This document shows, one piece after another, positions 8,058 to 17,898 of a stretch of 64,000 nucleotides of DNA. Where the stretch lies: assembly GCF_009669325.1 (NCBI RefSeq), contig NZ_SZWE01000001.1, positions 2,361,501 through 2,425,500 of the forward strand. Direction: 5' to 3'. The translations under genes and the position numbers were made by a program. The DNA comes from Roseovarius bejariae (GTDB lineage Bacteria > Pseudomonadota > Alphaproteobacteria > Rhodobacterales > Rhodobacteraceae). The first letter of the stretch is position 1. Every line of letters begins with the position of its first letter. The notes under the pieces are model-generated. The model did not search any database and was not told the origin of the DNA. It saw only the letters and a program-made list of their open reading frames with translations.

Positions 8058-9233
8058 TTACGGACGCTCAAGGCACATGGCCACGCCCATACCGCCGCCA
8101 ATGCAGAGCGTGGCAAGGCCCTTCTTGGCGTCGCGGCGCTGCATTTCAAACAACAGGGTGTTGAGGATACGGCAGCCCGAGGCGCCGATCGGGTGACCGA
8201 TGGCGATGGCGCCGCCGTTCACGTTCACGATTGCAGGATCCCAGCCCATGTCCTTGTTCACGGCACAGGCCTGTGCCGCGAAGGCTTCGTTGGCTTCCAC
8301 AAGGTCCAGATCGTCAACCGACCAGCCGGCTTTTTCCAGCGCTTTGCGGCTGGCGTGGATCGGGCCGACGCCCATGATCGACGGATCCAGACCTGCCGTG
8401 GCGTAGGAGGCGATGCGCGCAAGCGGGGTGATGCCACGCTTTTCGGCGTTGTCCGCGCTCATCAGCAGAACGCCGGCGGCGCCGTCGTTCAGGCCACTGG
8501 CGTTGGCCGCGGTGACCGAGCCGTCCTTGGTGAAGGCGGGGCGCATTTTCTGCATGGCTTCGATAACGGCGCCGTGGCGGATGTATTCATCCTTGTCGAC
8601 CACGATGTCGCCCTTGCGGGTTTTGATGGTGAAGGGGATCACCTCATCGTCGAATTTCCCGGCCTTTTGTGCGGCCTCGGCCTTGTTTTGCGAGGCCAGC
8701 GCGAATTCGTCTTGTTGATCGCGACTGATTTGCCATTTTTCGGCAACGTTCTCGGCTGTCTGACCCATATGGTAGCCGTTGAAGGCATCCCAGAGGCCAT
8801 CGCGGATCATGGTGTCGATATATTTCATGTCGCCCATTTTGTGGCCAGCGCGCAGGTTTGCGGCATGGGGGCTGAGCGTCATGTTTTCCTGACCGCCCGC
8901 AGCGACGATATCAGCGTCGCCCAGTTGGATGTGCTGAGCGCCCAGAGCGACCGAGCGCAGACCCGATCCACAGACCTGGTTGATGCTCCAAGCCGCTGAT
9001 TCCTGCGGCAGGCCAGCGTTGATATGGGCCTGACGGGCAGGGTTTTGGCCTTGCGCGGCTGTCAAAACCTGACCGAGGATGGTTTCGGAAACTTCCGATT
9101 TGTCGATCCCTGCACGCTCTACCACGGCCTCAAGAACGGCTGCGCCAAGATCATGTGCCGGGGTGTTCGCGAAAGAGCCGCAGAATGACCCGACAGCAGT
9201 GCGCGCTGCGGATGCGATAATTACGTTGGTCAT
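8058..9233 (-). CDS. phaA: Acetyl-CoA C-acetyltransferase (beta-ketothiolase)
   Basis: Thiolase of 391 residues condensing two acetyl-CoA to acetoacetyl-CoA, the first step to PHB. The acyl-accepting Cys88 lies in [10 protein letters not shown], His347 in [12 protein letters not shown] and the second cysteine Cys377 in TLCIGGGMG, giving the complete catalytic set. Length and N-terminus ([20 protein letters not shown]) fit the family exactly. With phaB it forms the PHB precursor pathway; the polymerase gene phaC is not in the window. Confidence 0.97.
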   Translation of the reverse strand: MTNVIIASAARTAVGSFCGSFANTPAHDLGAAVLEAVVERAGIDKSEVSETILGQVLTAAQGQNPARQAHINAGLPQESAAWSINQVCGSGLRSVALGAQHIQLGDADIVAAGGQENMTLSPHAANLRAGHKMGDMKYIDTMIRDGLWDAFNGYHMGQTAENVAEKWQISRDQQDEFALASQNKAEAAQKAGKFDDEVIPFTIKTRKGDIVVDKDEYIRHGAVIEAMQKMRPAFTKDGSVTAANASGLNDGAAGVLLMSADNAEKRGITPLARIASYATAGLDPSIMGVGPIHASRKALEKAGWSVDDLDLVEANEAFAAQACAVNKDMGWDPAIVNVNGGAIAIGHPIGASGCRILNTLLFEMQRRDAKKGLATLCIGGGMGVAMCLERP

Positions 9234-9331
9234 GTGTGTCCTCCACCAGAATTTTGGTCGAGGAACGCCCGGACGTCACAACAAGTGCGGGCCCCAGTAT
9301 TCCCCGCCGTTCCGTGCGGTAATATCGCATA

Positions 9332-9346
9332 TGCCGCATTGCGGCA
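9332..9346. promoter_or_regulatory. Palindrome upstream of phaA, possible PhaR operator
   Basis: A perfect 15-bp palindrome with a single central base, TGCCGCA-T-TGCGGCA, about 100 bp upstream of the phaA start, in the gap between the EAL gene and phaA. It resembles the sequence before phaB, which suggests common control. Confidence 0.4.
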
Positions 9347-9365
9347 ACTGACCACATGTCACAGG

Positions 9366-10202
9366 TCAGGCGGACTCCTGCCCGAGTGCTGCATCGAGCC
9401 ACGGTGGGTGGATGGTGGGTGCGCCGAAATAGTATCCCTGCATACACTCGATTCCGATGGCCGAAAGATAGGCCGCATCCTGCGGATGTTCGACACTTTC
9501 GGCTATGGTTACCATGTCGAATTGTTCAGCGATGGACTTCAGCGCGGCGGTCAGGACCTGATTATCGGGATTGGTCGCAATGCCGCGAATGAATTGGCCG
9601 TCGATCTTGAGAATGTCGAAATAAAAATCTTTCAGATAGCGGAAGGATGTAAACCCGGCGCCGAAATCATCCAGTGCAAAGCTGATTCCCTTTTTTTGAA
9701 GGTCGTCCATGAAGCCCACGACCAGATCGGGCACCAACATGGCCGAGCTTTCAGTGATCTCCAGAATCAGCCGCTCTGCGATTGTGGGGTCCTTTCCGAG
9801 CCCACGCTTGAGGATGCGATTCCAGCGCGGGTATCCGATGGAGCGCGCCGACATATTTACCGACAACCGAAGATCGGGGTAATCCTGCAATGTCCTAAGG
9901 CCCTTTTCCAGGGCGAGGCAATCAATGACACGCCCTGTTTCCATGGTTTCTATTTCATTGATGAAGTCGCAGGCGGGGATCACCCGCCCGGTTTCATCCA
10001 TTACCCGAATCAAACCTTCGTAAAAGGCGGGTCGCGATTCGTGCCCGGTGGGCACAACGGCCTGATAGGCCAGCATCACTTGTTTGTGACGCACCGCTTG
10101 ATCCACCATGTCGATGACCGACCGGTCCCGCGCGCTGATGGCATAGTTCAGCGGGCTGTCGTACCCGGTCGGGATATTCGCCCATTTGCGTTTCTGCCCC
10201 AT
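9366..10202 (-). CDS. EAL-domain cyclic-di-GMP phosphodiesterase
   Basis: A 278-residue stand-alone EAL protein that probably hydrolyses c-di-GMP. The catalytic set looks complete: E62 in YEGLIRV (EGL variant of the signature), N116 in VNMSARS, E148 in LEITESS, D178-D179 in ALDDFGAGF, K199 in LKIDGQF, E235 in IAESVEH and Q255 in QGYYFG. There is no GGDEF, PAS or membrane segment, so input must come from a partner or from expression level. It lies upstream of phaA on the same strand with 132 bp between, so it may be transcribed separately. Confidence 0.9.
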   Translation of the reverse strand: MGQKRKWANIPTGYDSPLNYAISARDRSVIDMVDQAVRHKQVMLAYQAVVPTGHESRPAFYEGLIRVMDETGRVIPACDFINEIETMETGRVIDCLALEKGLRTLQDYPDLRLSVNMSARSIGYPRWNRILKRGLGKDPTIAERLILEITESSAMLVPDLVVGFMDDLQKKGISFALDDFGAGFTSFRYLKDFYFDILKIDGQFIRGIATNPDNQVLTAALKSIAEQFDMVTIAESVEHPQDAAYLSAIGIECMQGYYFGAPTIHPPWLDAALGQESA

Positions 10203-10313
10203 ATCTCACCTCCGAATTCACCGCTTCACAGGCTGGGGCATGGCCGCTAATGATCGGTTAAACGGGGGATTTGACGTAAATCTGCCCTAGGGTGGGTAAC
10301 AAGGGGATAACGC

Positions 10314-10898
10314 ATGGAGCGCTGTGGCTGGGCCGGGGATGACCCGCTGTATCATGCCTATCACGATGACGAGTGGGGCGTGCCCGAGTTTGACAGCCGC
10401 GCCCTGTGGGAGAAGCTGATCCTTGAAGGTTATCAGGCCGGGCTCAGTTGGATCACCATCCTCCGCAAGCGCGATAGTTTTCGTGAGGCTTTTCAAGGGT
10501 TTGATCCAAATGTAATCGCCACTTGGGGTGCGGCGGAAGTTGAGGAATTACTACAAAACCCGGGTATCGTCAGGCACCGTGGGAAGGTGGAGGCGACGAT
10601 CACGAATGCCCGGGTCTGGCAAGGGATTGAGGCCAAGGAGGGCTTTGCCCGTTACCTTTGGTCTTACGTTGATTACAGCCCCATCCAGACCGATTGGAGC
10701 GCGCTGTCGCAGGTTCCAGCCCAAACGGAAATTTCCCAAGCAATTTCAAAGGATTTGAAGAAAAAGGGGTTCAAGTTCTGCGGGCCGACGATCACTTATG
10801 CCTTCATGCAGGCGGCAGGGTTGGTGAATGACCATCTGACCACGTGCCCCTGCCACAAACCCGTGGCCGAAATGGGCCAAAAATCCGCGTCGGTATAA
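10314..10898 (+). CDS. tag: DNA-3-methyladenine glycosylase I
   Basis: Base-excision repair enzyme removing 3-methyladenine. The 194-residue protein has the Zn-binding residues of Tag: Cys4 and His17 (MERCGW...YHDDEWG) and a C-terminal H-x3-C (NDHLTTCPCH). The core ILEGYQAGLSWITILRKR stretch (about 36-53) is diagnostic. The last codons run into an array of GTCGGTAT repeats that continues into the downstream gap. The next gene is rlmN. Confidence 0.95.
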   Translation: MERCGWAGDDPLYHAYHDDEWGVPEFDSRALWEKLILEGYQAGLSWITILRKRDSFREAFQGFDPNVIATWGAAEVEELLQNPGIVRHRGKVEATITNARVWQGIEAKEGFARYLWSYVDYSPIQTDWSALSQVPAQTEISQAISKDLKKKGFKFCGPTITYAFMQAAGLVNDHLTTCPCHKPVAEMGQKSASV

Positions 10899-10932
10899 CG
10901 TCGGTATTTTGTCGGTATCGCGTCGGTGTGCC
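10889..10932. repeat. Four tandem 11-bp repeats (GTCGGTAT-N3)
   Basis: Copies start at 10889, 10900, 10911 and 10922, exactly 11 bp apart; the first three have GTCGGTAT, the fourth GTCGGTGT. The array begins inside the last codons of tag and extends toward rlmN. A second array with the same unit and period lies at 35893. One-turn spacing puts every copy on the same helix face, which suggests a protein-binding array. Confidence 0.85.
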
Positions 10933-11009
10933 GATGGCAGCGGGAATCTTTTGGAATCTGCCGTAAAATCCTATATTGGCGGCATCTCACCTTATATGAG
11001 CGCGAACCC

Positions 11010-12197
11010 ATGACCGAGACCACCGCCCCGATCACGCAGGACGTGATGACCATTCCCCGCAAGCTTCCCGATGGGTCGATGAATATCGTCGGCCTGACGC
11101 GCGAGGCGCTGCGCGAGGTGTTGATCGAAAACGGCACCCCGGAAAAGCAGGCCAAGATGCGCGTCAATCAGATCTGGCAGTGGGTTTACCAGTGGGGCGT
11201 GCGCGATTTCGCCGAGATGACGAACCTCAGCAAGGCCTATCGTGCGGAACTGGCCGAGAACTTCGTGATCGAAATTCCCGAAATGGTCAGCAAACAGGTG
11301 AGTGCCGATGGCACCCGCAAGTACCTTGCGCGGATCGCGGGCGGCCATGAGGTCGAGGTGGTCTATATCCCCGAGGCGGATCGCGGGACGCTGTGTATTT
11401 CAAGCCAAGTTGGCTGCACCCTGACCTGTTCGTTCTGCCATACCGGTACGCAGAAATTGGTGCGCAACCTGACCGCCGGGGAAATCATAGGCCAAGTGAT
11501 GATGGCGCGCGACGATCTGGGCGAATGGCCCGAGCCGGGGCAGGGCACCGGCGAAAACGGCCCGCGCCTTTTGTCGAACATCGTGCTGATGGGCATGGGC
11601 GAGCCGCTTTATAATTTCGAGAACGTCCGCGACGCGATGAGGATCGCCATGGATGGCGAGGGGATCAGCCTCAGCCGTCGTAGGATTACGCTCTCGACCA
11701 GCGGGGTCGTGCCCGAAATCGCCAAGACCGCCGAGGAAATTGGCTGTATGCTGGCGGTCAGCTTTCATGCCACCACCGACGAGGTGCGCGACAAGCTGGT
11801 GCCGATTAACAAGAAATGGAACATCGAAACGCTTCTGGATGCGCTGCGCGAGTATCCCAAGGCCAGCAACTCGGAACGGATCACCTTTGAATACGTGATG
11901 TTGAAGGACGTGAACGACAGCGATGAGGATGCCCGCCGCCTTGTGCAACTGATCAAGGGCATTCCGGCCAAGATCAACCTGATCCCGTTCAACGAATGGC
12001 CCGGTGCCCCGCATCAGCGCAGCGATTGGGATCGGATCGAAGCCTTTGCCGATATCGTCTACAAGGCCGGGTATGCCAGCCCCATCCGCACCCCGCGCGG
12101 CGAGGATATCATGGCCGCCTGCGGGCAGCTGAAATCGGCCAGCGAGCGCGCCAAGAAAAGCCGCCGCCAAATCGAGGCCGAGGCCGGGTTGAGCTGA
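11010..12197 (+). CDS. rlmN: Dual-specificity 23S rRNA/tRNA adenine-C2 methyltransferase
   Basis: Radical SAM enzyme methylating A2503 of 23S rRNA and A37 of some tRNAs. The 395-residue protein has the cluster cysteines C136, C140 and C143 ([14 protein letters not shown]), the conserved [10 protein letters not shown] segment and the C-terminal methyl-carrier cysteine in [13 protein letters not shown] 11010 is chosen as start because this gives the usual N-terminus; the open frame upstream runs into the repeat array. An AT-rich stretch at about 10965-11000 probably holds its promoter. Confidence 0.96.
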   Translation: MTETTAPITQDVMTIPRKLPDGSMNIVGLTREALREVLIENGTPEKQAKMRVNQIWQWVYQWGVRDFAEMTNLSKAYRAELAENFVIEIPEMVSKQVSADGTRKYLARIAGGHEVEVVYIPEADRGTLCISSQVGCTLTCSFCHTGTQKLVRNLTAGEIIGQVMMARDDLGEWPEPGQGTGENGPRLLSNIVLMGMGEPLYNFENVRDAMRIAMDGEGISLSRRRITLSTSGVVPEIAKTAEEIGCMLAVSFHATTDEVRDKLVPINKKWNIETLLDALREYPKASNSERITFEYVMLKDVNDSDEDARRLVQLIKGIPAKINLIPFNEWPGAPHQRSDWDRIEAFADIVYKAGYASPIRTPRGEDIMAACGQLKSASERAKKSRRQIEAEAGLS

Positions 12198-12262
12198 GGC
12201 AATGGGTGGTCATCGGTGGTGTCCGCGTTAAACTGGAGTGAACTGCCAGTTTGACAGGTGCC

Positions 12263-13225
12263 ATGATGCGTGACTTTCCCCCTTTGCCTCAACCTGCCGA
12301 CCACGAGGGCCAACCTCGCAAGGTCGGTGTGGAGATCGAGTTTGGCGGGCTGAACGAGGCGGAGGCGGCGCGCCTGTGTGCCAATCATTTGGGCGGAGAG
12401 GCCACCCAGACCGACAGCCACATCTGGAAGGTCAACAACACCAGAATAGGCACGCTTGAGGTTTATCTGGATATTTTCCTGCGCAACGCCACGCAGAGCA
12501 AGCTGCGCGATCTGGCGCTTGATCTGGGGCGCGAGGTGGTGCCGGTGGAAATCGTTTCCGAGCCTTTGGAGCGCGATGGCCTGCAAAAGCTGGATGGATT
12601 GCGAGAGGTCCTGCGCAAGGCTGGTGCGCTGGGCAGCGGGGCAGGTTGGACTTTTGGGTTTGGCGTGCACCTGAACGTGCAGATCGCCTCGGGTTGTGAT
12701 GCCGATATTGTGCGCCCGCTTCTGGCTTATGCCCTGATCGAGGACTGGATGCGTAACGCCAACCCGATTGACGAGTCGCGCCGCATTCTGCCGTTTACCG
12801 ACCCTTACCCGACCGACTTCGTGCGCGACCTGATCGCGCTTGGGCCAGATGCCCCTGTCAGCGAGGTGAGAGAGACCTACCTTCATCACAATCCGACACG
12901 AAACAGGGGGTTGGATATGTTGCCCATTTTTGCCGAACGTGCGCCTGAGCGGGTCGAGGCCGTGGTCTCGGGCAAGCTTTCGGCGCGGCCCACCTTTCAT
13001 TTCCGCCTGCCCGATTGCTTGATCGATGATGAGGATTGGTCGCTGTCCGATGAATGGCAGCGGTGGTTGATCGTGGAGCGGGTGGCGCAGGATGCCGGGG
13101 TGTTGGCCCGTCTGGGCAAGGCGTGGGAAGACGACCACGGGATGATCACCATTTCGCGACAAAGCTGGGCGCGGCGCTGTGGTGAGATCCTGCACGAAGC
13201 CGGGCTGGACAAGGCCGGGGCATGA
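12263..13225 (+). CDS. Putative amidoligase (carboxylate-amine ligase fold, PF12224-like)
   Basis: A 320-residue protein with the features of the putative amidoligase family related to glutamine synthetase and glutamate-cysteine ligase: the N-terminal metal-binding GVEIEFGGL, the HIWKVNNTRIGTLEVYLD segment, GFGVHLNVQI and a late RPTFHFRLPD. Such enzymes are predicted to join an amine to a carboxylate with ATP. The stop is one base before the start region of a C26-type glutamine amidotransferase gene, the gene pair predicted in published comparative work on amidoligases. The substrate is unknown. ATG 12263 is the preferred start (AGG upstream); ATG 12266 is equally possible. Confidence 0.82.
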   Translation: MMRDFPPLPQPADHEGQPRKVGVEIEFGGLNEAEAARLCANHLGGEATQTDSHIWKVNNTRIGTLEVYLDIFLRNATQSKLRDLALDLGREVVPVEIVSEPLERDGLQKLDGLREVLRKAGALGSGAGWTFGFGVHLNVQIASGCDADIVRPLLAYALIEDWMRNANPIDESRRILPFTDPYPTDFVRDLIALGPDAPVSEVRETYLHHNPTRNRGLDMLPIFAERAPERVEAVVSGKLSARPTFHFRLPDCLIDDEDWSLSDEWQRWLIVERVAQDAGVLARLGKAWEDDHGMITISRQSWARRCGEILHEAGLDKAGA

Positions 13226-13226
13226 G

Positions 13227-13919
13227 ATGACCAAACCGCTTATCGGGGTGACCACGTCGCGCCGCTCGGGCTGGCGAATTTTTCCGCTGATCGCGTTCAA
13301 TGTCTGGATGGCGGGCGGGCGCGCGGTGCGCTGGGTCGATGGGCGCGAGGCTGATGTGACTGATGTCGATGGGGTGATCATCGGCGGTGGCGATGATATT
13401 TCCCCTGATTTGTATGGCGGGGAGCTGGTGCGCAGTGCGCGGTTGGATCCGGGGCGCGACGCGCTGGAGCGGGGGTTGGTGCATGAGGCCTTTGATGCGG
13501 GCAAGCCCGTGCTTGGGATTTGCCGGGGCAGTCAGATGATCAACGTGGCATTGGGCGGGAGCCTGCATCAGGATGCTTACGGCATCTATAAGGAGAGTGA
13601 CCGCCTGCGCACGATCCTGCCGCGCAAAGAGATCCATATTCAACCCGGGACGCATCTGGCCGAGTTGTCCGGGACCGAGCCGATGCGCATAAATGCCTTG
13701 CATAGTCAGTCGGTGGATTGCCTGGGGGAAGGTTTGAGGGTCGCGGCGAGAGACCGCGGAGGTATGGTACAGGCTATCGAGCGGGCCCGCGCGCCCTTTG
13801 TTCTGGGCGTACAATGGCACCCCGAGCATTTGTTTTACGCGCACCGCCAGCAGGCGCTATTCAAGGCGCTTGTGGCGGCTGCGGCGGATGAAAGGGCGAT
13901 ATCGCCTACCCTTGGTTGA
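13227..13919 (+). CDS. Class I glutamine amidotransferase-like hydrolase (peptidase C26)
   Basis: A 230-residue protein of the gamma-glutamyl-GABA hydrolase (PuuD-like) family. The nucleophile elbow GICRGSQMINVALGG and the later QWHPEHL supply the Cys-His-Glu triad, and GGGDDISPDLY is typical of the family. It starts one base after the amidoligase stop, so the two work together: either it feeds ammonia or trims gamma-glutamyl adducts made by the ligase. The product of the pair is not known. Confidence 0.88.
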   Translation: MTKPLIGVTTSRRSGWRIFPLIAFNVWMAGGRAVRWVDGREADVTDVDGVIIGGGDDISPDLYGGELVRSARLDPGRDALERGLVHEAFDAGKPVLGICRGSQMINVALGGSLHQDAYGIYKESDRLRTILPRKEIHIQPGTHLAELSGTEPMRINALHSQSVDCLGEGLRVAARDRGGMVQAIERARAPFVLGVQWHPEHLFYAHRQQALFKALVAAAADERAISPTLG

Positions 13920-14033
13920 AAGCTGCCCACGGGTTCTTAAAGAATTCCCAAGCGCGTCAGATTTCCGGCAGATTGCCGCCACATACGTCAACTATCCCCT
14001 TCGGCATCACTTATTGTTTAAGGGACATGAACG

Positions 14034-14234
14034 ATGACCATGATGACGAGTAATCAAGCCTTCGACGATGTACGCGATTTTGTTCTGCGCGAGCGGCAAA
14101 TGTGCGTATCGGACCGAGAATGGAAACACCGCCTGCGCGGCTATGGCTATGCCATCCGCGAAAGCCATGAGGGGCATGTTGTTACCTCCTTGGTCAAGGG
14201 CGGCGATATTTGCACGCTTGGTGCGGCGGCCTGA
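14034..14234 (+). CDS. Hypothetical protein, 66 aa
   Basis: A short protein with no family I recognise. It is soluble and mixed-charge (EWKHRLRGYGYAIRESHEGH) and has two cysteines (residues 24 and 60 in MCVSDREW and GDICTLG). AAGGGACATGAACG before the start is an acceptable ribosome-binding region; ATG 14034 or 14040 may be the start. It stands between the amidoligase pair and mtnP with its own 114-bp upstream gap. Confidence 0.6.
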   Translation: MTMMTSNQAFDDVRDFVLRERQMCVSDREWKHRLRGYGYAIRESHEGHVVTSLVKGGDICTLGAAA

Positions 14235-14314
14235 GCCTGCGGCGAATTCCGGCTTGCAAATCCATGCCCCAGCGTATTCCGTGAAGCGGTCTACGGTTCA
14301 ACAAGGGGGCGGAT

Positions 14315-15184
<870 letters not shown>

Positions 15185-15201
15185 GCGCCCCGCACCGCCG
15201 T

Positions 15202-15960
15202 TCAGTCTGCCTGCGCCACCGGATCGCCGGTGACCCCGACATAGGTGACCGCCCCCGGGCCATCCGCTCCGGGATTTGCCCCACGCCAGCTTTCGATGGC
15301 CACGCTCACCGTCGACGAGTCGGGCAACCGGGCGCCGCCGTGGGCGATAGTATGCAGGTCGGTGTCCGATACGCCCGACGGGGAGGTCCGGTGGCCGCCG
15401 AAACCCTCGCCCAGAATACCGGCCAAGGCATCGCGGGCCATGCTGTCGGGCGTCCAGCCATCACCGTGGATGTGGCAACTGAGTGCGCGAAATCGCTTCT
15501 TTGCACCTGTGGTGCGATTGTGCTGGACCATCACTGTCGCATCGGTGGCCACCAGCAACAGCCATCCGCCATCGTCGGCAAAGGCCATCATCGGGTCGGG
15601 GTCGCCAAACGGATAAATTCCTGTCCTTGCGCTCTCGGCAGCCGTGACCGAGCTGGCGTGGCCGGTTTCGAGCTCTCGAAAGAGGTGCTGGCGCGCCACG
15701 AGGTCCTCCAGCCGCGGCAGCGGGTCGTCGACCAACCGCAGCCCTGCCGCGCGCGCAAGACCATGCACACCGTCTGGCGTTTGCGTCTCCATCGACAGGC
15801 ACAGCCGGGCGAGTGTCACCATCCGGCCGGCATCGGCCAGCGGGCTCCCCTCATTGGCCCGCGACGGGGTGGCCGGTCCAGCCGCCAACGCCAAGCCCAT
15901 GGCAAGCATGGCGGCGCATCCCGCGATCGCACCCGTTGCGGCTCGTGTCAATTTCTTCAT
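15202..15960 (-). CDS. Exported protein of unknown function
   Basis: A 252-residue protein with a clear signal peptide (MKKLTRAATGAIAGCAAMLA, a long hydrophobic stretch and a likely cleavage after SRA near residue 35). A cysteine within the hydrophobic region is not in a convincing lipobox. The mature part has three further cysteines or so and a GDPDPMMAFADDGGWLLLVA stretch that could be a beta-rich core. I do not recognise a family. It lies between mtnP and the LysE relic and reads against both. Confidence 0.7.
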   Translation of the reverse strand: MKKLTRAATGAIAGCAAMLAMGLALAAGPATPSRANEGSPLADAGRMVTLARLCLSMETQTPDGVHGLARAAGLRLVDDPLPRLEDLVARQHLFRELETGHASSVTAAESARTGIYPFGDPDPMMAFADDGGWLLLVATDATVMVQHNRTTGAKKRFRALSCHIHGDGWTPDSMARDALAGILGEGFGGHRTSPSGVSDTDLHTIAHGGARLPDSSTVSVAIESWRGANPGADGPGAVTYVGVTGDPVAQAD

Positions 15961-16110
15961 TCCCGCTGGTCCTCGCCTGCCTCTTTGCCATCTTTTGCCG
16001 ACCGGGGCGACGCGACCCGGCGTTTCGCGCTACATTGGCGTGCCAGGCAGATGACACGCAAGCCCGGTTTGGCAAAGTTCGGGCATCAAGTGACCAACGG
16101 GCAAGCGGAC

Positions 16111-16360
16111 ATGGACCTTGACACCTGTCTCACCTTTGTTTTGGCCTCTTTGCCCTGCTGGCCTTCCCCGGCCCCGACTGCCATGCGTCTTGCCTTCTTC
16201 TGCACGCTCTTGCAGGGCAGGCGGTGATCTCTGCGATTTGGCCGACAGTTTGCGCCAGACGACCGGGCGGACGCGGATGATCGGCTGCATCACCCGTGCG
16301 CTCGGGGGCGCCCCTATCGAAAAGGGTATCCTGACCGCCACGTCTCGCCGCGGCACTTGA
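16111..16360 (+). pseudogene. Remnant of a LysE-family amino-acid exporter
   Basis: The gap between the exported protein and apt holds two fragments that look like the ends of a LysE/RhtB transporter. From ATG 16111 the translation begins MDLDTCLTFVLASL, a one-base shift then gives FALLAFPGP, and the original frame resumes with a degenerate version of the PTVML...QGRR segment up to a stop at about 16227. From about 16230 another frame reads ADSLRQTTGRTRM and then TRALGGAPIEKGILTATSRR, resembling the typical LysE C-terminus, ending at TGA 16360. About 380 bp of middle and several single bases appear lost. This is my own alignment by eye, from memory of the family. Confidence 0.55.
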
Positions 16361-16446
16361 CCCCATGGCACAACGCGCGCTTGCCTCTGCGCGCGGCTTG
16401 CGCCACACACGGGAGCGTTACGTAACAAGACGCTACGAGGCCCGCC
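16361..16446 (+). promoter_or_regulatory. Upstream region of apt
   Basis: This 86-bp stretch holds the perfect 10-bp palindrome GTTACGTAAC at 16417-16426 and a modest ribosome-binding site (ACGAGG) before the apt start. No clear -35/-10 pair is visible. The preceding 15961-16110 shows nothing I can name. Confidence 0.3.
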
Positions 16447-16986
16447 ATGCCCGCCAGTACATCGGTCAAGGATTACATCCGCACCATCGTCGATTTCCCG
16501 AAAGAAGGGATCATGTTCCGCGATGTCACCACGCTGTTTGCCGATCCCCGCGGCTTTCGCATGGCCATCGACCAGTTGCTGCACCCCTATGCCGGGGTGC
16601 GGTTCGACAAGGTCGTGGGGCTTGAGGCGCGCGGCTTCATCCTTGGCGGCGCGGTGGCGCATCAGTTGTCAGCGGGCTTCGTGCCGATCCGCAAGAAGGG
16701 CAAGTTGCCCGGGGCGGTGATTTCCGAGGATTACCAGTTGGAATATGGCGAGGCGGTGGTGGAAATCCACGACGACGCCATCCAACCGGGCGAGAAAATC
16801 CTTGTGGTCGATGACCTTCTGGCCACCGGCGGCACCGCCGAGGCGGGGATCAAGCTGATCGAGCGGCTGGGCGGTGAGATCATCGGTTGCGCTTTCGTGA
16901 TCGACCTGCCCGATCTGGGCGGGCGCGCGAAACTTGAGGCACTGGGCATGGATGTGCATGCGCTTTGCGCCTACGAGGGAGAGTAA
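16447..16986 (+). CDS. apt: Adenine phosphoribosyltransferase
   Basis: Converts adenine and PRPP to AMP. The 179-residue protein has the PRPP-binding motif [17 protein letters not shown] (about residues 118-134) and an N-terminal [20 protein letters not shown] typical of bacterial Apt. It works with mtnP to recycle adenine from methylthioadenosine. It is convergent with the LOG-family gene, 9 bp apart. Confidence 0.97.
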   Translation: MPASTSVKDYIRTIVDFPKEGIMFRDVTTLFADPRGFRMAIDQLLHPYAGVRFDKVVGLEARGFILGGAVAHQLSAGFVPIRKKGKLPGAVISEDYQLEYGEAVVEIHDDAIQPGEKILVVDDLLATGGTAEAGIKLIERLGGEIIGCAFVIDLPDLGGRAKLEALGMDVHALCAYEGE

Positions 16987-16995
16987 GGCCGCGCC

Positions 16996-17844
16996 TTACT
17001 CTTCTTCGGCGTGCCAGTCGTCGATGATCTGCACGGCCTCTTGTGCGGTTTCGACAAAGCGGAACAGCTTGAGGTCGTCTTCCGAAATCGTTCCAGCCTC
17101 GGCCAGTGCCTCCCAGTTGATGATCTTGCGCCAGAAGGGTTCGCCGAAGAGTAGAAAGGGCACCGGGTTCATCCGGTCGGTCTGGATCAACGTCAGTGCC
17201 TCGAACAACTCGTCCAATGTGCCGAAGCCCCCGGGGAAACAGCACACCGCCTTGGCGCGCATCAGGAAATGCATCTTGCGGATGCCGAAATAGTGAAAGT
17301 TGAAGCATAGCCCCGGGGTGACATATTCGTTCGGCGCCTGTTCGTGCGGGAGTACGATGTTGAGTCCGATGGACGATCCTCCGGCATCTGCCGCGCCGCG
17401 GTTGCCCGCCTCCATCACGCCCGGCCCTCCGCCCGTGGCGATGACGTATTCGCGCCCGTAGGTGTCCATGGATTTCATCGTCATCAGCCGGGCGAACTCG
17501 CGTGCCTCGTCATAGTAACTCGAAAGCCCGGCCAGCGTTTCGGTGCGCGCCGTGTTCTTTTTCGACGGCTCGGGGATGCGTGCCCCGCCGAACAGGACCA
17601 CGGTGCTTTCAATGCCGCGTTCATTGAGGATCATCTCGGGCTTCAAAAGCTCCAGTTGCAACCGCACGGGCCGCAACTCATCCCGGCACAGGAAATCCGG
17701 GTCTGCAAAGGCCAGCCGATAGGCGGGCGCGCGGGTCTGCGGGGTGTCGGGAATCTGTTCCGCGGTACTGCGATCGGAATGGGCGTCTCGGAACTGACTG
17801 TTGCGTTCGTCTTTCATCGCGGGCGCGTCCTTCGTATGGTCCAT
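16996..17844 (-). CDS. LOG-family protein (Rossmann-fold nucleotide-binding, TIGR00730-like)
   Basis: A 282-residue protein carrying both LOG signatures: GGGPGVMEAGNRGA and PGGFGTLDELFE. Proteins with these motifs are either cytokinin-activating (N6-modified AMP) phosphoribohydrolases or general pyrimidine/purine nucleotide 5'-monophosphate nucleosidases such as PpnN. The length and the extended N-terminus (about 80 residues before FGGARIP) point to the longer, PpnN-like group. Its place next to apt is consistent with a nucleotide-metabolism role but does not prove it. Confidence 0.85.
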   Translation of the reverse strand: MDHTKDAPAMKDERNSQFRDAHSDRSTAEQIPDTPQTRAPAYRLAFADPDFLCRDELRPVRLQLELLKPEMILNERGIESTVVLFGGARIPEPSKKNTARTETLAGLSSYYDEAREFARLMTMKSMDTYGREYVIATGGGPGVMEAGNRGAADAGGSSIGLNIVLPHEQAPNEYVTPGLCFNFHYFGIRKMHFLMRAKAVCCFPGGFGTLDELFEALTLIQTDRMNPVPFLLFGEPFWRKIINWEALAEAGTISEDDLKLFRFVETAQEAVQIIDDWHAEEE

Positions 17845-17898
17845 CGGCCAAGGCCTAGCGCCTCGGTGAAGGCTTGACCAGACACAAGGAGAAGCAGA

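Noticed and set aside
12059..13504. A 481-residue minus-strand frame opposite rlmN and the amidoligase
   Set aside because: Shadow of firm coding regions; no start signal and no motif.
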